Of a DNA stretch of 38,628 nt, positions 1 to 9,587 are shown one piece after another. Origin of the DNA: JAHDCJ01 sp039028895 (GTDB taxonomy: Bacteria > Bacteroidota > Bacteroidia > Chitinophagales > Saprospiraceae); the NCBI GenBank assembly GCA_039028895.1, contig JBCCHF010000052.1, positions 1 through 38,628 of the forward strand, written 5' to 3'. Below the pieces are notes generated by a model, which was not told the DNA's origin, did no database searches, and saw only the letters and a program-made list of their open reading frames with translations. The translations under genes and the position numbers were made by a program. Every line of letters starts with the position of its first letter. Positions within the stretch are counted from its first letter, which is position 1.

Positions 1-2845
1 ATTGCGGGGTCTTCATTGTCATTTACGGTAACGGTAAATGAACAATCAGCCGTATTACCAGCTGCATCGGTTACCTGGAAAGTATTCGTGGTTGTTCCAA
101 CAGGGAAAGCAGTTCCACTTGCTTGTCCTGCTGTTTGAGCAGTCGTTGCACCCGGACAATTGTCAGTTCCGCTTGGTGCGGAGTAGGTTACAACAGCAGA
201 GCAGAGGCCTGCATCATTATTGACGGTGATATTCGAAGGGCAAGTTATTGCGGGGTCTTCATTATCATTGATGGTCACTGTATGAGAACAGGTATTGGTA
301 TTGCCAAAAGCATCTATCGCCGTCCATATCACTGTTGTGGAACCAACGGGATAAACGCCTGATGCATCAGCTGTTCCGTTAAAATCATTTGTAATATTAA
401 AAGGTGAATAATTGTAAGTGAGGGTCATATAAATGTCCTCATTGGCACATAAATTGGCATTAACTCCGGGCTGAGCATCAGCAACAATAACGATTGATCC
501 GTTGGCAGCCCAGGCATTTAGTTGAGCAGAAGATATAGTGAATGACGTAGCCAGGTATGCGGTGTTGCACTGAATCCCTGTGTTTGTTGTTCCTATTGAG
601 ACTGCTCCTTCCCCAAAAATATCGAATACTTCAGTGTTGAGATCGATATCACCCCTTACGAATACAGTTAATGTTCCATTTCCAGTTGCGTTAATTGGTG
701 TAGAGTTGAAGCTGAAATTAAAGGTTGGATCATTATTGGGAAAATCCTGGATAGGTAAGGATTGACTGAAGGTACCACAATTATCTGTTACGGTAGGTGA
801 TGGGACAGATACCAGCGCATCACATTGGCCGCTATCTACATTTTGAGTGATATTTGAAGGACAATTAATGGCAGGTGGCTCATTATCAGATACCGTAACA
901 GTAAAGCTACAATCCTGTGTATTCCCGGTGTTATCCGTTGCTCGATACAATACCGTTGTCGTTCCAACAGGAAAAGAACTGCCACTTGCAAAACCACTCA
1001 TCAAAGTCAATGTACTACCTGGACAGTTGTCACTGAAAGTAGGGGATGCATAGGACACCGCCGCACTGCATTGACCAGTGGTCACATTTACAGAAATGTT
1101 AGAAGGACATGAAATAGCAGGATCCTGGTTATCAGATACAACCACTGAATGGGCACATGTAGATATATTGCCATAAGCATCAATTGCGGTCCAGATAACA
1201 GTTGTTGATCCGGCCGGATATATTCCTGAAGCGTCATCAGTACCGTTAAAATCGTTGGTGTATGTGACCTGCTCATAGTTATAAGTCAAAGTCATATACA
1301 CATCTTCTTGAATACAGAGTGAATTAATTCCTGGCAGAGCATCTGCAATGATATCAATATTGCCATTGGCTGCCCAGCTGTTTAATTGAGCATTTGAAAT
1401 AGTAAAAGTATTGCTGGTATAATTCGTGTTACATTGAGTTCCAGGAGTGGTGTTTCCTAAGTTAGTGTTCCCTTCTCCAATTATTGTAAATTGCTCAGCC
1501 CCGGCAATATCAATATCGCCCCGTGTATATACAGTGAGTGTACCATTTCCTATTGCATTCGTAGGGGTAGAGTTAAAGTTAAATGTAAATGTTGGATCAG
1601 TTACTGTTATTTCTTGCGGTGCAGCTGTTTGAGAATAGCTACCACAATTGTCGGATACTACCGGTACCGGAACGGATACTGTTGCCTCGCATTGGTTTGC
1701 TGCTGTGTTTACAAAAATAGGAGAGGGACATGTAATTGATGGTGGCTGATTATCAGACACTGTAATGTTTTGAATACAAGTCGCTGTATTTCCAGCATCA
1801 TCTGTTACTGTCCAAAGTACCTGCGTTGTTCCTACAGGATAGGTTGCGGTTGCATTTGAAGTACCTGTGATATTATTGATTAATGTAAGATTATTATACG
1901 CATAGGAAAGCGTCATATAAACATCATCTTCAGTACAAATATTGTTCACGGCTGTCTCCGCATCCGCAATAATGGTAATAGATCCGTCAGCAGCCCAGTT
2001 GTTAATATTGGTTTGAGAAATAGAATAAGAATTTGAGGTGTAAGCCGTATTACATTGAGTCCCATTGGAGGTATTACCAATAAAGGTTGCGCCTTCGCCA
2101 CTAATGGCGTAGAATTCTGAGGAAAGATCAACATCCCCTCTTGTAAAAACTGTTAAGGTGGCATTGCTTGTAGCACCTGTTGGAGTGCCGGGGAAAGTAA
2201 ATGTTAAGGCGTCTCCTGTATTTTGTAATTCAATAGAAGCAAGCGTTACATTATAGTTTGAACAATTATCCGAAACAGAAGGAGTCGGAACAGTAACCAG
2301 TGCATCGCATTGACCTGGGGTTGAATTGACAGAAACATTGGATGTACAGGTAATAGTTGGTACCTCATCGTCAGTGACAGCTATTGTGAATGAACAACTA
2401 TTTGAGTTTCCTGCAGCATCAAATGCCTGGAAAGTATTAAGAGTGGTTCCAACCGGAAAAATACCTCCACTTGCAATACCAGACGTTTGTAGTATGATTG
2501 GTGAGGCAGTACAATTATCACTTGCAGTTGGTGTAGGAAATGTTGCCGTCTGTCCACAGGTCCCTGTACTTACAGTTAAAAATTGTGTACCCGGACATGT
2601 TATTGATGGGTTTTCATCATCAGTGACGGTTACCGAAAATGAGCATGAAGCAGTTTGTCCGTTATCATCTTCCGCTGCCCATATATTAGTGGTTATACCG
2701 AGCGGGAAAGTTGACCCTGAGGCCAATCCGCTGAATAGTGTTAGATTAACTGGACCACAATCATCTGTGGTGCCTATACTAGGATAAGTCACTACAGCAG
2801 TGCATACTCCGGGGTCTGTTCCGATACTAATATTTGAAGGACATG
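1..2845 (-). repeat. Tandem HYR-domain coding repeat with higher-order period of about 865 nt
   Basis: Unit boundaries, marked by the recurring codons for ITCPSN, lie near 240, 865, 1105, 1730, 2350 and 2600. Plain HYR units are about 240-250 nt. Expanded units are about 620 nt because they contain a block running from YxRGDxDL...GEG to DVYMTLTY. Expanded plus plain units at 1-865 and 865-1730 form a composite repeat, which suggests internal duplication of a two-domain module. The copies have diverged at the DNA level. Confidence 0.75.
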
Positions 2846-3935
2846 TAATTACTGGCGGAGTATTGCCAATATCACTTACGTTTAATGTGAACTCTCCTTC
2901 ATTGTTAGAAAATCCATGTACGAGTATATAGTAGGTTACTCCATTTTGGGCACAAAAATCTACCTGGCTTTGAGTTGAACAAGCATCATCATTGCCACCA
3001 ACACATGTCAAACCAACACAGCTTCCTGAATAAACGCGGATTTTTGTATCGAAATTAGCATTACCACAGGTTGACGCTCTATAATTACTTCCATTTCCGG
3101 AAATCGTATACCATAAGGCACCTCCTGTCCCGTCTGTTGTACCGCATGTACCGAGTGTTTCTCCATTTGCGCAGGTTGTATTGCCGTCAATAGATGAGCC
3201 CAGAGCAATTTCAATAGCCTCATTACAGCTCTGATTGGGTGCAAAAGGGGTAAATGTAACAACATCGTCACTGCCAGGTCCATTTGCCCAATTCGTATTA
3301 TTTCTCCCTGAAGCAGCATAACCGAAACTTCCATCAATATTTTCAATACCCTGGGTTCTTGTTCCACCATCAGAATCCACAATTTCACTATGGATTTCAA
3401 TTACATTAGTAGTTTCAAACAGCTTGATTTGGAAGGAGACGGTTGCTGCATTATTGTTGAAATGAGGTACATCCGTATACTTAATGACGAATCGTTCATT
3501 TGTTCCACTTCCAAGGGTCTGGTAACCAATTGTACCTCCTGCTGTAGGATTGAGATCATCCCAGACACCTGCAATCATATTGTCTGGAGCGTTAAGATTG
3601 GGAATAGCATCACTTGTTGTGTCTAATCCATCTCCGGTTCCTCCCAACCTAACATATCCGTTTGAGCTGATCCTGACACTGGTATAAGCTGTTCCAAAAT
3701 AATAGAAAGTAAATGGCAAAGTGACATCTGTGAAAGCATCATCTCCCAACGATACTGAGGTTCCTCCACTGTCAAATGAAACGCCACTGGCTGTTGGGCC
3801 GGTTACGGTATATTCTGTACAGCCAGTTTGTCCGTATGCGACAAGGTGTACACAAAGTATACAAGTGAGGATTAACAATGTAGTTGCGGCAATAGGGAAG
3901 CTATTGCTCAATGAAAAGTCGAACAAAGACTTCAT
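1..3935 (-). CDS. Giant secreted HYR-repeat surface protein, N-terminal part (C-terminus beyond window)
   Basis: The frame opens at ATG 3935 and stays open to the left edge, giving about 1311 residues. Residues 1 to about 36 form a long signal peptide (hydrophobic LLILTCILCVHLVAYGQ). A nidogen-like beta domain follows (about 3250-3790), with the phrase SSNGYVRLGG, then a Cys-rich pre-peptidase-C-like domain (about 2860-3240). Seven HYR (hyalin repeat) units come next. Each starts with a (P)xITCPSN-type strand and ends in a VTVxDNExP-type linker. Boundaries are near 2845, 2600, 2350, 1730, 1105, 865, 240 and the left edge. Units 3, 4 and 6 hold an extra block of about 125 residues. HYR arrays are extracellular adhesive modules, and in Bacteroidota such proteins usually carry a T9SS tail, which would lie outside this window. 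Upstream is a 222-nt gap with a possible promoter. The call is firm; the ligand is unknown. Confidence 0.88.
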   Translation of the reverse strand, partial: MKSLFDFSLSNSFPIAATTLLILTCILCVHLVAYGQTGCTEYTVTGPTASGVSFDSGGTSVSLGDDAFTDVTLPFTFYYFGTAYTSVRISSNGYVRLGGTGDGLDTTSDAIPNLNAPDNMIAGVWDDLNPTAGGTIGYQTLGSGTNERFVIKYTDVPHFNNNAATVSFQIKLFETTNVIEIHSEIVDSDGGTRTQGIENIDGSFGYAASGRNNTNWANGPGSDDVVTFTPFAPNQSCNEAIEIALGSSIDGNTTCANGETLGTCGTTDGTGGALWYTISGNGSNYRASTCGNANFDTKIRVYSGSCVGLTCVGGNDDACSTQSQVDFCAQNGVTYYILVHGFSNNEGEFTLNVSDIGNTPPVITCPSNISIGTDPGVCTAVVTYPSIGTTDDCGPVNLTLFSGLASGSTFPLGITTNIWAAEDDNGQTASCSFSVTVTDDENPSITCPGTQFLTVSTGTCGQTATFPTPTASDNCTASPIILQTSGIASGGIFPVGTTLNTFQAFDAAGNSNSCSFTIAVTDDEVPTITCTSNVSVNSTPGQCDALVTVPTPSVSDNCSNYNVTLASIELQNTGDALTFTFPGTPTGATSNATLTVFTRGDVDLSSEFYAISGEGATFIGNTSNGTQCNTAYTSNSYSISQTNINNWAADGSITIIADAETAVNNICTEDDVYMTLSYAYNNLTLINNITGTSNATATYPVGTTQVLWTVTDDAGNTATCIQNITVSDNQPPSITCPSPIFVNTAANQCEATVSVPVPVVSDNCGSYSQTAAPQEITVTDPTFTFNFNSTPTNAIGNGTLTVYTRGDIDIAGAEQFTIIGEGNTNLGNTTPGTQCNTNYTSNTFTISNAQLNSWAANGNIDIIADALPGINSLCIQEDVYMTLTYNYEQVTYTNDFNGTDDASGIYPAGSTTVIWTAIDAYGNISTCAHSVVVSDNQDPAISCPSNISVNVTTGQCSAAVSYASPTFSDNCPGSTLTLMSGFASGSSFPVGTTTVLYRATDNTGNTQDCSFTVTVSDNEPPAINCPSNITQNVDSGQCDALVSVPSPTVTDNCGTFSQSLPIQDFPNNDPTFNFSFNSTPINATGNGTLTVFVRGDIDLNTEVFDIFGEGAVSIGTTNTGIQCNTAYLATSFTISSAQLNAWAANGSIVIVADAQPGVNANLCANEDIYMTLTYNYSPFNITNDFNGTADASGVYPVGSTTVIWTAIDAFGNTNTCSHTVTINDNEDPAITCPSNITVNNDAGLCSAVVTYSAPSGTDNCPGATTAQTAGQASGTAFPVGTTTNTFQVTDAAGNTADCSFTVTVNDNEDPA

Positions 3936-3993
3936 AAAGCGGGGTTTTAGGAATCAAGAGGTAATACTTGTCTAACCTTCAGAACGTTAGCTC

Positions 3994-4001
3994 CAAATCT
4001 A
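3994..4001 (-). promoter_or_regulatory. Candidate Bacteroidota -7 element for the HYR protein
   Basis: On the minus strand this reads TAGATTTG, an exact match to TAnnTTTG, about 60 nt before the ATG at 3935. No good TTTG -33 partner is seen, so support is limited. The rest of the 3936-4157 gap shows no gene or hairpin terminator. Confidence 0.35.
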
Positions 4002-4157
4002 AGGTCGTAAAGGAAAATTCTGAAAAAGGGATATTAGGACTTTTCCTATGAAAAATGATAAGTTAGGTAGTAGGAGACAAAAATCGGGATACTTAAATAT
4101 AGAAATAAACCCGAAACTTTTGACAGAAAATTTCACCTTTCCGGAAATATTAATGAC

Positions 4158-6389
4158 TTAGGGAGTAAGAATACTTTCTTTAACTATTCGTGTCAAAATC
4201 TCATGATGCTTAACGATTAATTCGTTCTCCCGAATTGACTTCGATGCTTCAATACCAATTCCCTTTAGCAACGGTGGATTGTCAAGAAGTGAAATCATTA
4301 CCTTGGCCATACCCTCAACGTCATACTCGTCGACCAATAGCCCGGTTTTTTCGTGTTCGATGATTTCATCAATGCCGCCGTGCCGGGTGGCTACAACTGG
4401 TAGTCCACATGCCATTGCTTCCATTATTGCAACAGGGGTTCCTTCCTGATCACCGGTCACTGGGGTAGTGACTGAGTGTTGGACAAAAACAGTTGCCACT
4501 TTCATGGCTTCATAAACTTCTTGAGGCGTTAAAATCCCAAGAAATTCCACTTTATCTTCGATATCCAGGCTTCGTACCAATATTTTGCAAGTTTCAAAAA
4601 GGTCTTGTTCTCCTGTATTTCCTGCCATTACCAGCTTAGCTTCCGGGTGTTTATTCAAAACTTGTTGAAAAGCCAAAATGGTCAGGTGGGGGCTTTTCAT
4701 TTCTGCAAAACGACCAACAGCGAGAAACACTTTGTCATTAATATCTCGTTCAACAGGTTTGAATAATTCAAGGTTAACGCTGCATGGGAGATACATTACT
4801 TTATCTTTTGGAGCTCCCAATTCAATCAGCTTTTTACATATTTTTTTGGAAACACCGATAAGTTTATGAGCATAGCGAAACATTTTTTGGTATTGGATCT
4901 CATATGCTTCAAGGATCTCCTTGTTTGAGGCATCATAGCCATAAAAAACAACTATGAGTGGGATATTCAGGTCTTTCAGGTGCGGCCCGACTACAGCCCC
5001 GGTGGTCCCAAATTCGGCGAGTACAACCTGGATTCTGTTCTGCTTTAAAAATATTTTAAACGCTAGTTCAACCAGGTACTTAGGCACTTTGCCAAATAGA
5101 TCCTGGTAAAAACTGACCAATGCACTGAGATGCCCTCGATTAACAGCAAACCTTGGCAAATATTGACCCTTTCCATACAAAAAATAGGTCCTGAATGGTA
5201 AATGTATGATATGTTGCCTAACAAAAGTCTCAGTGAATTTTGCCTTGTGCCGATTGATAATTGCGATTCGAGGTAATTCCTTGTGTTTGTTTTGTTCTAA
5301 TGCCAAAAGTTCAGGATCATCATAAGCTCCCTTCCTTGCTGTAACCGGGTCCTGCTCTAGTATCAACCTCCTGAAAAAATAGATCGCATAGTTCACGCTT
5401 AAGCTGGCAGTTTTCCGCAAAGTTGAAGGGAAAACACTTAGAAATAAAGCGAGATCCAGTATCATGACCACGAGGTACCAGGGAGAAATCAAAAGACAAA
5501 ATACCAGGTTCCACAATGGAAAAAATCGTTGATAGGGAACACTCGAAGCTTGGTAGTCTTTTGACTGAGATAATCGTTTCAGCGAAGTCAGACCTCCTTG
5601 TGAGCGTATTTTAGAGAGTTTAAAAATAATAATTAATAGCGGTAAAATAGTGTAGCTCCAGTGATGAATTATCCCTACCCAAGTGACCAGGGCCATAAAG
5701 AATAGCAATTCGGGAAGTAAACCGAGGCTTAATTTTAAACTTATGGCCTTATCTGTACCATTTTTTACCGCCATTGTATTCAGACCAGAAACTTTATCCG
5801 CTTCGTAATCCTCTAGTTGGTTGATGATAATATTGTGTACACCCATAAAAAATTGCCAACTAAACAGCAGAATAAAAAAGACCAATTCCGGGGGCTTCTC
5901 AGAAATAAGAAAAAATGTGTAAGCTGCTAAAGATGTGGGAATGGCATAGGCATATAAAGCATCCGCAATTACACCAAGACCTGAGCGCTCTTTTAATCGA
6001 AGAGGAGGGACCGCATAGATTATGAGCAGAATAAATTCAAGCGCTAGTAACCATACCGTATTTTTATCAAATGGCAATATGAACCATGGAGCCAATGCAA
6101 AAATCAGCAAAACTGCAAATACCAGTCCTCGAACCAGATTGGAGAGGCTTGCCACTCGATTCTTTTTTCCAGCTAATTGATCGGCTTTAAGATCAAAAAG
6201 ATCATTGAAAAAGTGCCCAAATCCGGCAATACCAATGATGGTCATGATTGAAGGCAGAAAATAAAATGCAGTTTGTTGGAAGGAAAGACCCGTTATTGCA
6301 ATTACCAGATAAATCACAGCAAGTATATTCCCTGCTTTAGGTCGCCACCATTCACTAATTCGGGTTGGTTCTGAATATCCGGTCTTCAA
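4158..6389 (-). CDS. UbiA-family prenyltransferase fused to GT4 glycosyltransferase
   Basis: This 743-residue protein joins two enzymes. Residues 1 to about 320 are a polytopic UbiA-like domain with both Mg/diphosphate-binding motifs: NDLFDLKAD at 62-70 and NxxxDYEAD at 190-198. Residues about 372-740 are a GT4 (GT-B) glycosyltransferase with GVSKK (512-516), VGRFAEMKSP (558-567), and the nucleotide-sugar-binding E649...E657 pair in an EGTPVAIME context. The start is TTG at 6389. I walked the frame upstream to a TGA at 6471-6473 and found no ATG, and the first internal ATG (residue 50) would remove the first membrane helix. UbiA enzymes move polyprenyl groups (or, in decaprenylphosphoryl-ribose synthesis, join a sugar to a polyprenyl phosphate) in the membrane. 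A fused GT could extend that lipid-linked product. It is divergent from the PhyH pair beginning at 6475. Confidence 0.85.
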   Translation of the reverse strand: MKTGYSEPTRISEWWRPKAGNILAVIYLVIAITGLSFQQTAFYFLPSIMTIIGIAGFGHFFNDLFDLKADQLAGKKNRVASLSNLVRGLVFAVLLIFALAPWFILPFDKNTVWLLALEFILLIIYAVPPLRLKERSGLGVIADALYAYAIPTSLAAYTFFLISEKPPELVFFILLFSWQFFMGVHNIIINQLEDYEADKVSGLNTMAVKNGTDKAISLKLSLGLLPELLFFMALVTWVGIIHHWSYTILPLLIIIFKLSKIRSQGGLTSLKRLSQSKDYQASSVPYQRFFPLWNLVFCLLISPWYLVVMILDLALFLSVFPSTLRKTASLSVNYAIYFFRRLILEQDPVTARKGAYDDPELLALEQNKHKELPRIAIINRHKAKFTETFVRQHIIHLPFRTYFLYGKGQYLPRFAVNRGHLSALVSFYQDLFGKVPKYLVELAFKIFLKQNRIQVVLAEFGTTGAVVGPHLKDLNIPLIVVFYGYDASNKEILEAYEIQYQKMFRYAHKLIGVSKKICKKLIELGAPKDKVMYLPCSVNLELFKPVERDINDKVFLAVGRFAEMKSPHLTILAFQQVLNKHPEAKLVMAGNTGEQDLFETCKILVRSLDIEDKVEFLGILTPQEVYEAMKVATVFVQHSVTTPVTGDQEGTPVAIMEAMACGLPVVATRHGGIDEIIEHEKTGLLVDEYDVEGMAKVMISLLDNPPLLKGIGIEASKSIRENELIVKHHEILTRIVKESILTP

Positions 6390-6474
6390 ATCTGGGCACT
6401 TTATTTCTAAATTGGTATCTTTCTCAAGATAAATAATGACGGCATAAACTTTGCCAATTGGCCATAATTTTCAC

Positions 6475-7494
6475 ATGAGTATATATTTTGATAACCCCTG
6501 GAAGCCGGCCCCTTACTCCGTTTTACAAAATGAAGAGATTCACCAATATTTAACAGAACATGGGTATTACTTAGATAAGCTCTCTTCCACAACTATTATC
6601 GAAGCACTAAGCCAACTGTTCTCTGAAACACACAGTATTAGCGATGAGCGAGGTGGGATGTTTTACAGTGTCTATTCAAGAAATCTTGATTATAGAAAGA
6701 AGGTGCACTCCGAGATTGGACAAATTTTAAAACCCTATCTCAATAGTCTGTTTAAAAACTTTAAGGTGATCATTAATTCCTTCGTGGTCAAAGCACCCGG
6801 GCCTGAAAGTGAATTTTATCTGCATCAGGACACTACCGGGTTGGATGAACATAAATATTCTGCCCTAAATCTTTGGATCCCATTAATCGACGTGGATGCA
6901 TCTAATGGTGCTCTTGCCTTAGTCCCAAAAAGTCATCAATTTTTTTCTCCTTACAGGGGTATTTCTTTTCCTGCGCCTTTCGACAATATTCAGTCAACGG
7001 TTCGTCAGTTCCTCAAGCCAATACCAATGCAAAAAGGTGAGGTTCTGATCTTTGATAACCGGGTGCTGCACAACTCTTTTTCAAACTTAAGTGAACAGAC
7101 AAGGGTTGCGGTAGTGTGTGGTATCTTCCCTGAAGAAGCAGAACTTGTCACCTGCCATAAATCCGGATATTCGTTCGGTGGAAAAGTTGAATTAATTCAA
7201 CATGACCCAGAGTTCATTCTCACTCACCCTAATTTTCTTATCGATTGTCAAAAGCGGCCAGATACAGGTCAGTCATTGGGCTTTTTTGAAGACCCTTATC
7301 CAGAAATTAATACCGAGGACTTTGAAAGGTTATGTGCGAATTACCAGGTTGAAAAGGAAAATGCAGTTACCCAGGGATCAGCTACCAATTGCAACTTGAT
7401 TGGAGAACCCGACCACAAGATGATTAATGTAGCAGTTGTTCAACCGCAATCTGGCTTCTTTTCAAAACTTAAAAAAATATTTGTGGGTAAATGA
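6475..7494 (+). CDS. PhyH-family Fe(II)/2-oxoglutarate dioxygenase (copy 1)
   Basis: This is a phytanoyl-CoA dioxygenase-like protein of 339 residues from ATG 6475. A TTG eight codons upstream is possible but less likely. The iron ligands are H117 and D119 (HQD) and H199 (RVLHNS); R210 is in the position that binds the 2-oxoglutarate carboxylate. It is longer than its paralogs, with an extension after residue 250 ending in a basic tail (FFSKLKKIF). Its stop codon overlaps the next start (ATGA), so the two are translationally coupled. The substrate is unknown. The neighbours (glycosyltransferases, Wzm/Wzt exporter) suggest hydroxylation or another oxidation of a glycan or glycolipid intermediate in the cytoplasm. 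Confidence 0.85.
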   Translation: MSIYFDNPWKPAPYSVLQNEEIHQYLTEHGYYLDKLSSTTIIEALSQLFSETHSISDERGGMFYSVYSRNLDYRKKVHSEIGQILKPYLNSLFKNFKVIINSFVVKAPGPESEFYLHQDTTGLDEHKYSALNLWIPLIDVDASNGALALVPKSHQFFSPYRGISFPAPFDNIQSTVRQFLKPIPMQKGEVLIFDNRVLHNSFSNLSEQTRVAVVCGIFPEEAELVTCHKSGYSFGGKVELIQHDPEFILTHPNFLIDCQKRPDTGQSLGFFEDPYPEINTEDFERLCANYQVEKENAVTQGSATNCNLIGEPDHKMINVAVVQPQSGFFSKLKKIFVGK

Positions 7495-8333
7495 TGAGAT
7501 TACTAAAAAGCCCTGAACTTGATCAATGTATCAGTAAGGATGGCGTGGTACTGGTGGACTTTCTAAATCAAGATCAGCTCGAAGAATTAAGAGCATTCTA
7601 TCAAAACCTGCATCCTGATGGCTCATGGCCTAATTTGTACGATAATATCCATATGACCATATGGTGTAATGACAAGTCTTACAAATTCAAAGTAAAAGAA
7701 AAACTGGAATCTGTTTTTGCCGCTTCTTATGAGCGACTGTTTGAAAATTACAGGGCTTTGAATCATGTTTTCATTGTGAAAAAGCCTGGAAGAGAAACCA
7801 CCTTTAATATTCACCAGGACTGGAGTGTGGTGGAGGAGGAAAAATATCCATCGTTTAACGTTTGGGTGCCGCTTGAAGATGTAGATGAAACCACAGGGGC
7901 CATGTGGATTATCAAGAAAAGCCATCGACTTAAAGCTAATATTAGGGGAGCCGGTCAACTATTCCCAAACTATATGGATGCCATGGATCATCTGAGACCT
8001 TATATGACAAATTTTCCAATGAAGGCCGGCCAGGCATTACTATTTTATCATGCAACCATTCATGGTTCTCCTCCAAATACTGGAAGGATGCCAAGGGTTG
8101 TGGCGGCTGCTTCTGTGTTACCACAAGATGTCCCTTTCCACATTCACTTTCAAAAGCCAGGGTCTGAGATTATTGAAGTTTACAGTCCTGAAGATGAATT
8201 TATGTACAATTATGATCGCTTGCGGGAGGAGTCGGTATTCAGACCGCCAGGCGGCAAAAAAGTAAGTGAGTTTTCTGCTGCCAATTATCAACCTTTGTCA
8301 GTTGATGAGATAATCGAGGTGATTTCTGCCTGA
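7491..8333 (+). CDS. PhyH-family Fe(II)/2-oxoglutarate dioxygenase (copy 2)
   Basis: The protein has 280 residues and starts at ATG 7491 inside the stop of copy 1 (4-nt overlap). The facial triad is H108 and D110 (HQDW) plus H191 (TIHGSPP), with R202 as the likely 2-oxoglutarate ligand. It shares the HQDWxxVxEEKxP...NVWVPLxDV core with the copies on the other strand. Unlike the other five it lacks a basic C-terminal tail and ends in an acidic segment (DEIIEVISA), so it may rely on copy 1 for localisation (inference). It converges on the ABC ATPase gene with an 18-nt gap and no visible terminator. Confidence 0.86.
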   Translation: MMRLLKSPELDQCISKDGVVLVDFLNQDQLEELRAFYQNLHPDGSWPNLYDNIHMTIWCNDKSYKFKVKEKLESVFAASYERLFENYRALNHVFIVKKPGRETTFNIHQDWSVVEEEKYPSFNVWVPLEDVDETTGAMWIIKKSHRLKANIRGAGQLFPNYMDAMDHLRPYMTNFPMKAGQALLFYHATIHGSPPNTGRMPRVVAAASVLPQDVPFHIHFQKPGSEIIEVYSPEDEFMYNYDRLREESVFRPPGGKKVSEFSAANYQPLSVDEIIEVISA

Positions 8334-8351
8334 CGATTTGTGAGTAGGTGA

Positions 8352-9581
8352 TTAATCAATGGACTTACTTTCCCATACTAATAAAGGCCGAAGGCTCGAG
8401 TTGATCATTTGACTCCAAGCATTCTCTTTATCCCAGTCATTCAATTGGACCTTAAAGGGTATGAGCATGTCAAGTGTCATGAAGTTGGAAAGGTCATCAT
8501 AGTTTTTGCTTAATGTCACCTCAAGTGAGAAAATACCATGGTTGAGTAAGTTACCTGGAATAACTACCGTGTCCTGGTACATGCCAGGTGGTTTTTCGAC
8601 CGGGTTGTAATCTGCTCTAAATCCGTTGCAGTCTGTAATGAGTCTTGAGCCCTTCATGTCATAAATGTTGATTACCCATTCTACAGATCCTTCGGGGGTG
8701 ATTTTTTCATAGAAAAACTCAACCAGGATATTATCACTCATGAAAATGGGGTCTTGAAATGATTTCCCATTAGCTCTGATACCAATTTTCTGGATTTGGA
8801 TGACACCATTATCGGGTTTATTGTGGGCAGACCATTTATACACTTTAATAGCTTCTCCGATTTGACCTTCGCTTCTCGCCATGCTTTCTTGCTTAATCTG
8901 CGTCAGTACATTTTCCATATAATGTTCGACCACATTACGCGCAGTATCTTTCATCACAACTCTACCTTCTTCGAGTAAGAGGCATTGGTCGCATATTTCA
9001 GTGATTTCCTCCATATTATGACTTACCAATAAAACGGTAGCACCGCCTCGAATGATCTCTTTAATCTTGTTTGTCGATTTCTTTTGGAAAGCTTTGTCGC
9101 CAACATTAAATACCTCGTCAAGCAATAAAATCTCTGGTTTGAGAAATACAAAAATTGAGAATGCCAATCGGAGAAACATACCGTCAGAATAGTTTTTTAC
9201 TGGCTGGTCCATAAAAGCCCCAATACCACTAAAATCATGAATCTCTCCTATGAACTTTAGGATTTCAGCTCGCTTAAGTCCCATCAACTGACCTTTCATA
9301 AAGATGTTTTCCTTACCGGAAAGTTCAGGATGAAAGCCGGCCCCGATGTCAAGAATACTGGTAACATTGCCAATCATTGTAGCTTTGCCGGCGGAAGGCC
9401 GTACTACTTGTCCTAATATTTTTAGCAAGGTACTTTTGCCAACGCCATTTGGACCAATAACTCCCAAAACCTCACCTTTTTTCACTTTGAAAGACACATC
9501 TTTAAGCGCCCAAAACTGGTTTTTCCCCAGTTTGAATGACTTACCCAATCCTTCCACCTTAATGGCCAAATTGTCTTTCAT
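8352..9581 (-). CDS. wzt: Wzt-type ABC transporter ATPase with C-terminal carbohydrate-binding domain
   Basis: Residues 1 to about 225 are an ABC nucleotide-binding domain. The Walker A is GPNGVGKST (43-51), the signature is YSDGM (131-135), the Walker B is ILLLDE (151-156), and the switch His is H188. The YSxGM signature is typical of the polysaccharide/teichoic-acid exporter subfamily (Wzt, TagH, RfbE). Residues about 255-405 form a beta-rich domain ending in PLLVWES, matching the Wzt C-terminal domain that recognises the modified non-reducing end of an O-polysaccharide. It is last in a minus-strand run with the permease (14489-15316), four dioxygenases and the methyltransferase, and lies 6 nt after the last of these. 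Its presence marks ABC-dependent rather than Wzx/Wzy-dependent export. Confidence 0.9.
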   Translation of the reverse strand: MKDNLAIKVEGLGKSFKLGKNQFWALKDVSFKVKKGEVLGVIGPNGVGKSTLLKILGQVVRPSAGKATMIGNVTSILDIGAGFHPELSGKENIFMKGQLMGLKRAEILKFIGEIHDFSGIGAFMDQPVKNYSDGMFLRLAFSIFVFLKPEILLLDEVFNVGDKAFQKKSTNKIKEIIRGGATVLLVSHNMEEITEICDQCLLLEEGRVVMKDTARNVVEHYMENVLTQIKQESMARSEGQIGEAIKVYKWSAHNKPDNGVIQIQKIGIRANGKSFQDPIFMSDNILVEFFYEKITPEGSVEWVINIYDMKGSRLITDCNGFRADYNPVEKPPGMYQDTVVIPGNLLNHGIFSLEVTLSKNYDDLSNFMTLDMLIPFKVQLNDWDKENAWSQMINSSLRPLLVWESKSID

Positions 9582-9587
9582 TATGTT

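Noticed and set aside
1..2845. Regularly spaced similar sequences, considered as a CRISPR array or satellite DNA.
   Set aside because: Units are 240-620 nt, diverged at the DNA level and conserved as HYR protein motifs. There are no short identical repeats with unique spacers.
1..3626. Several plus-strand and minus-strand open frames of 60-150 codons inside the HYR gene (for example 2326-2787 and 3008-3400).
   Set aside because: They lie within the long minus-strand reading frame that continuously encodes HYR domains. Their own translations are low-complexity or unrelated to any fold, as expected of shadows of a repeat gene.
6390..6474. A bidirectional promoter between the UbiA-GT4 fusion and PhyH copy 1.
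   Set aside because: Only imperfect matches to TAnnTTTG are visible (for example TATCTTTC), with no well-spaced upstream element, so no site is listed although a promoter must exist.
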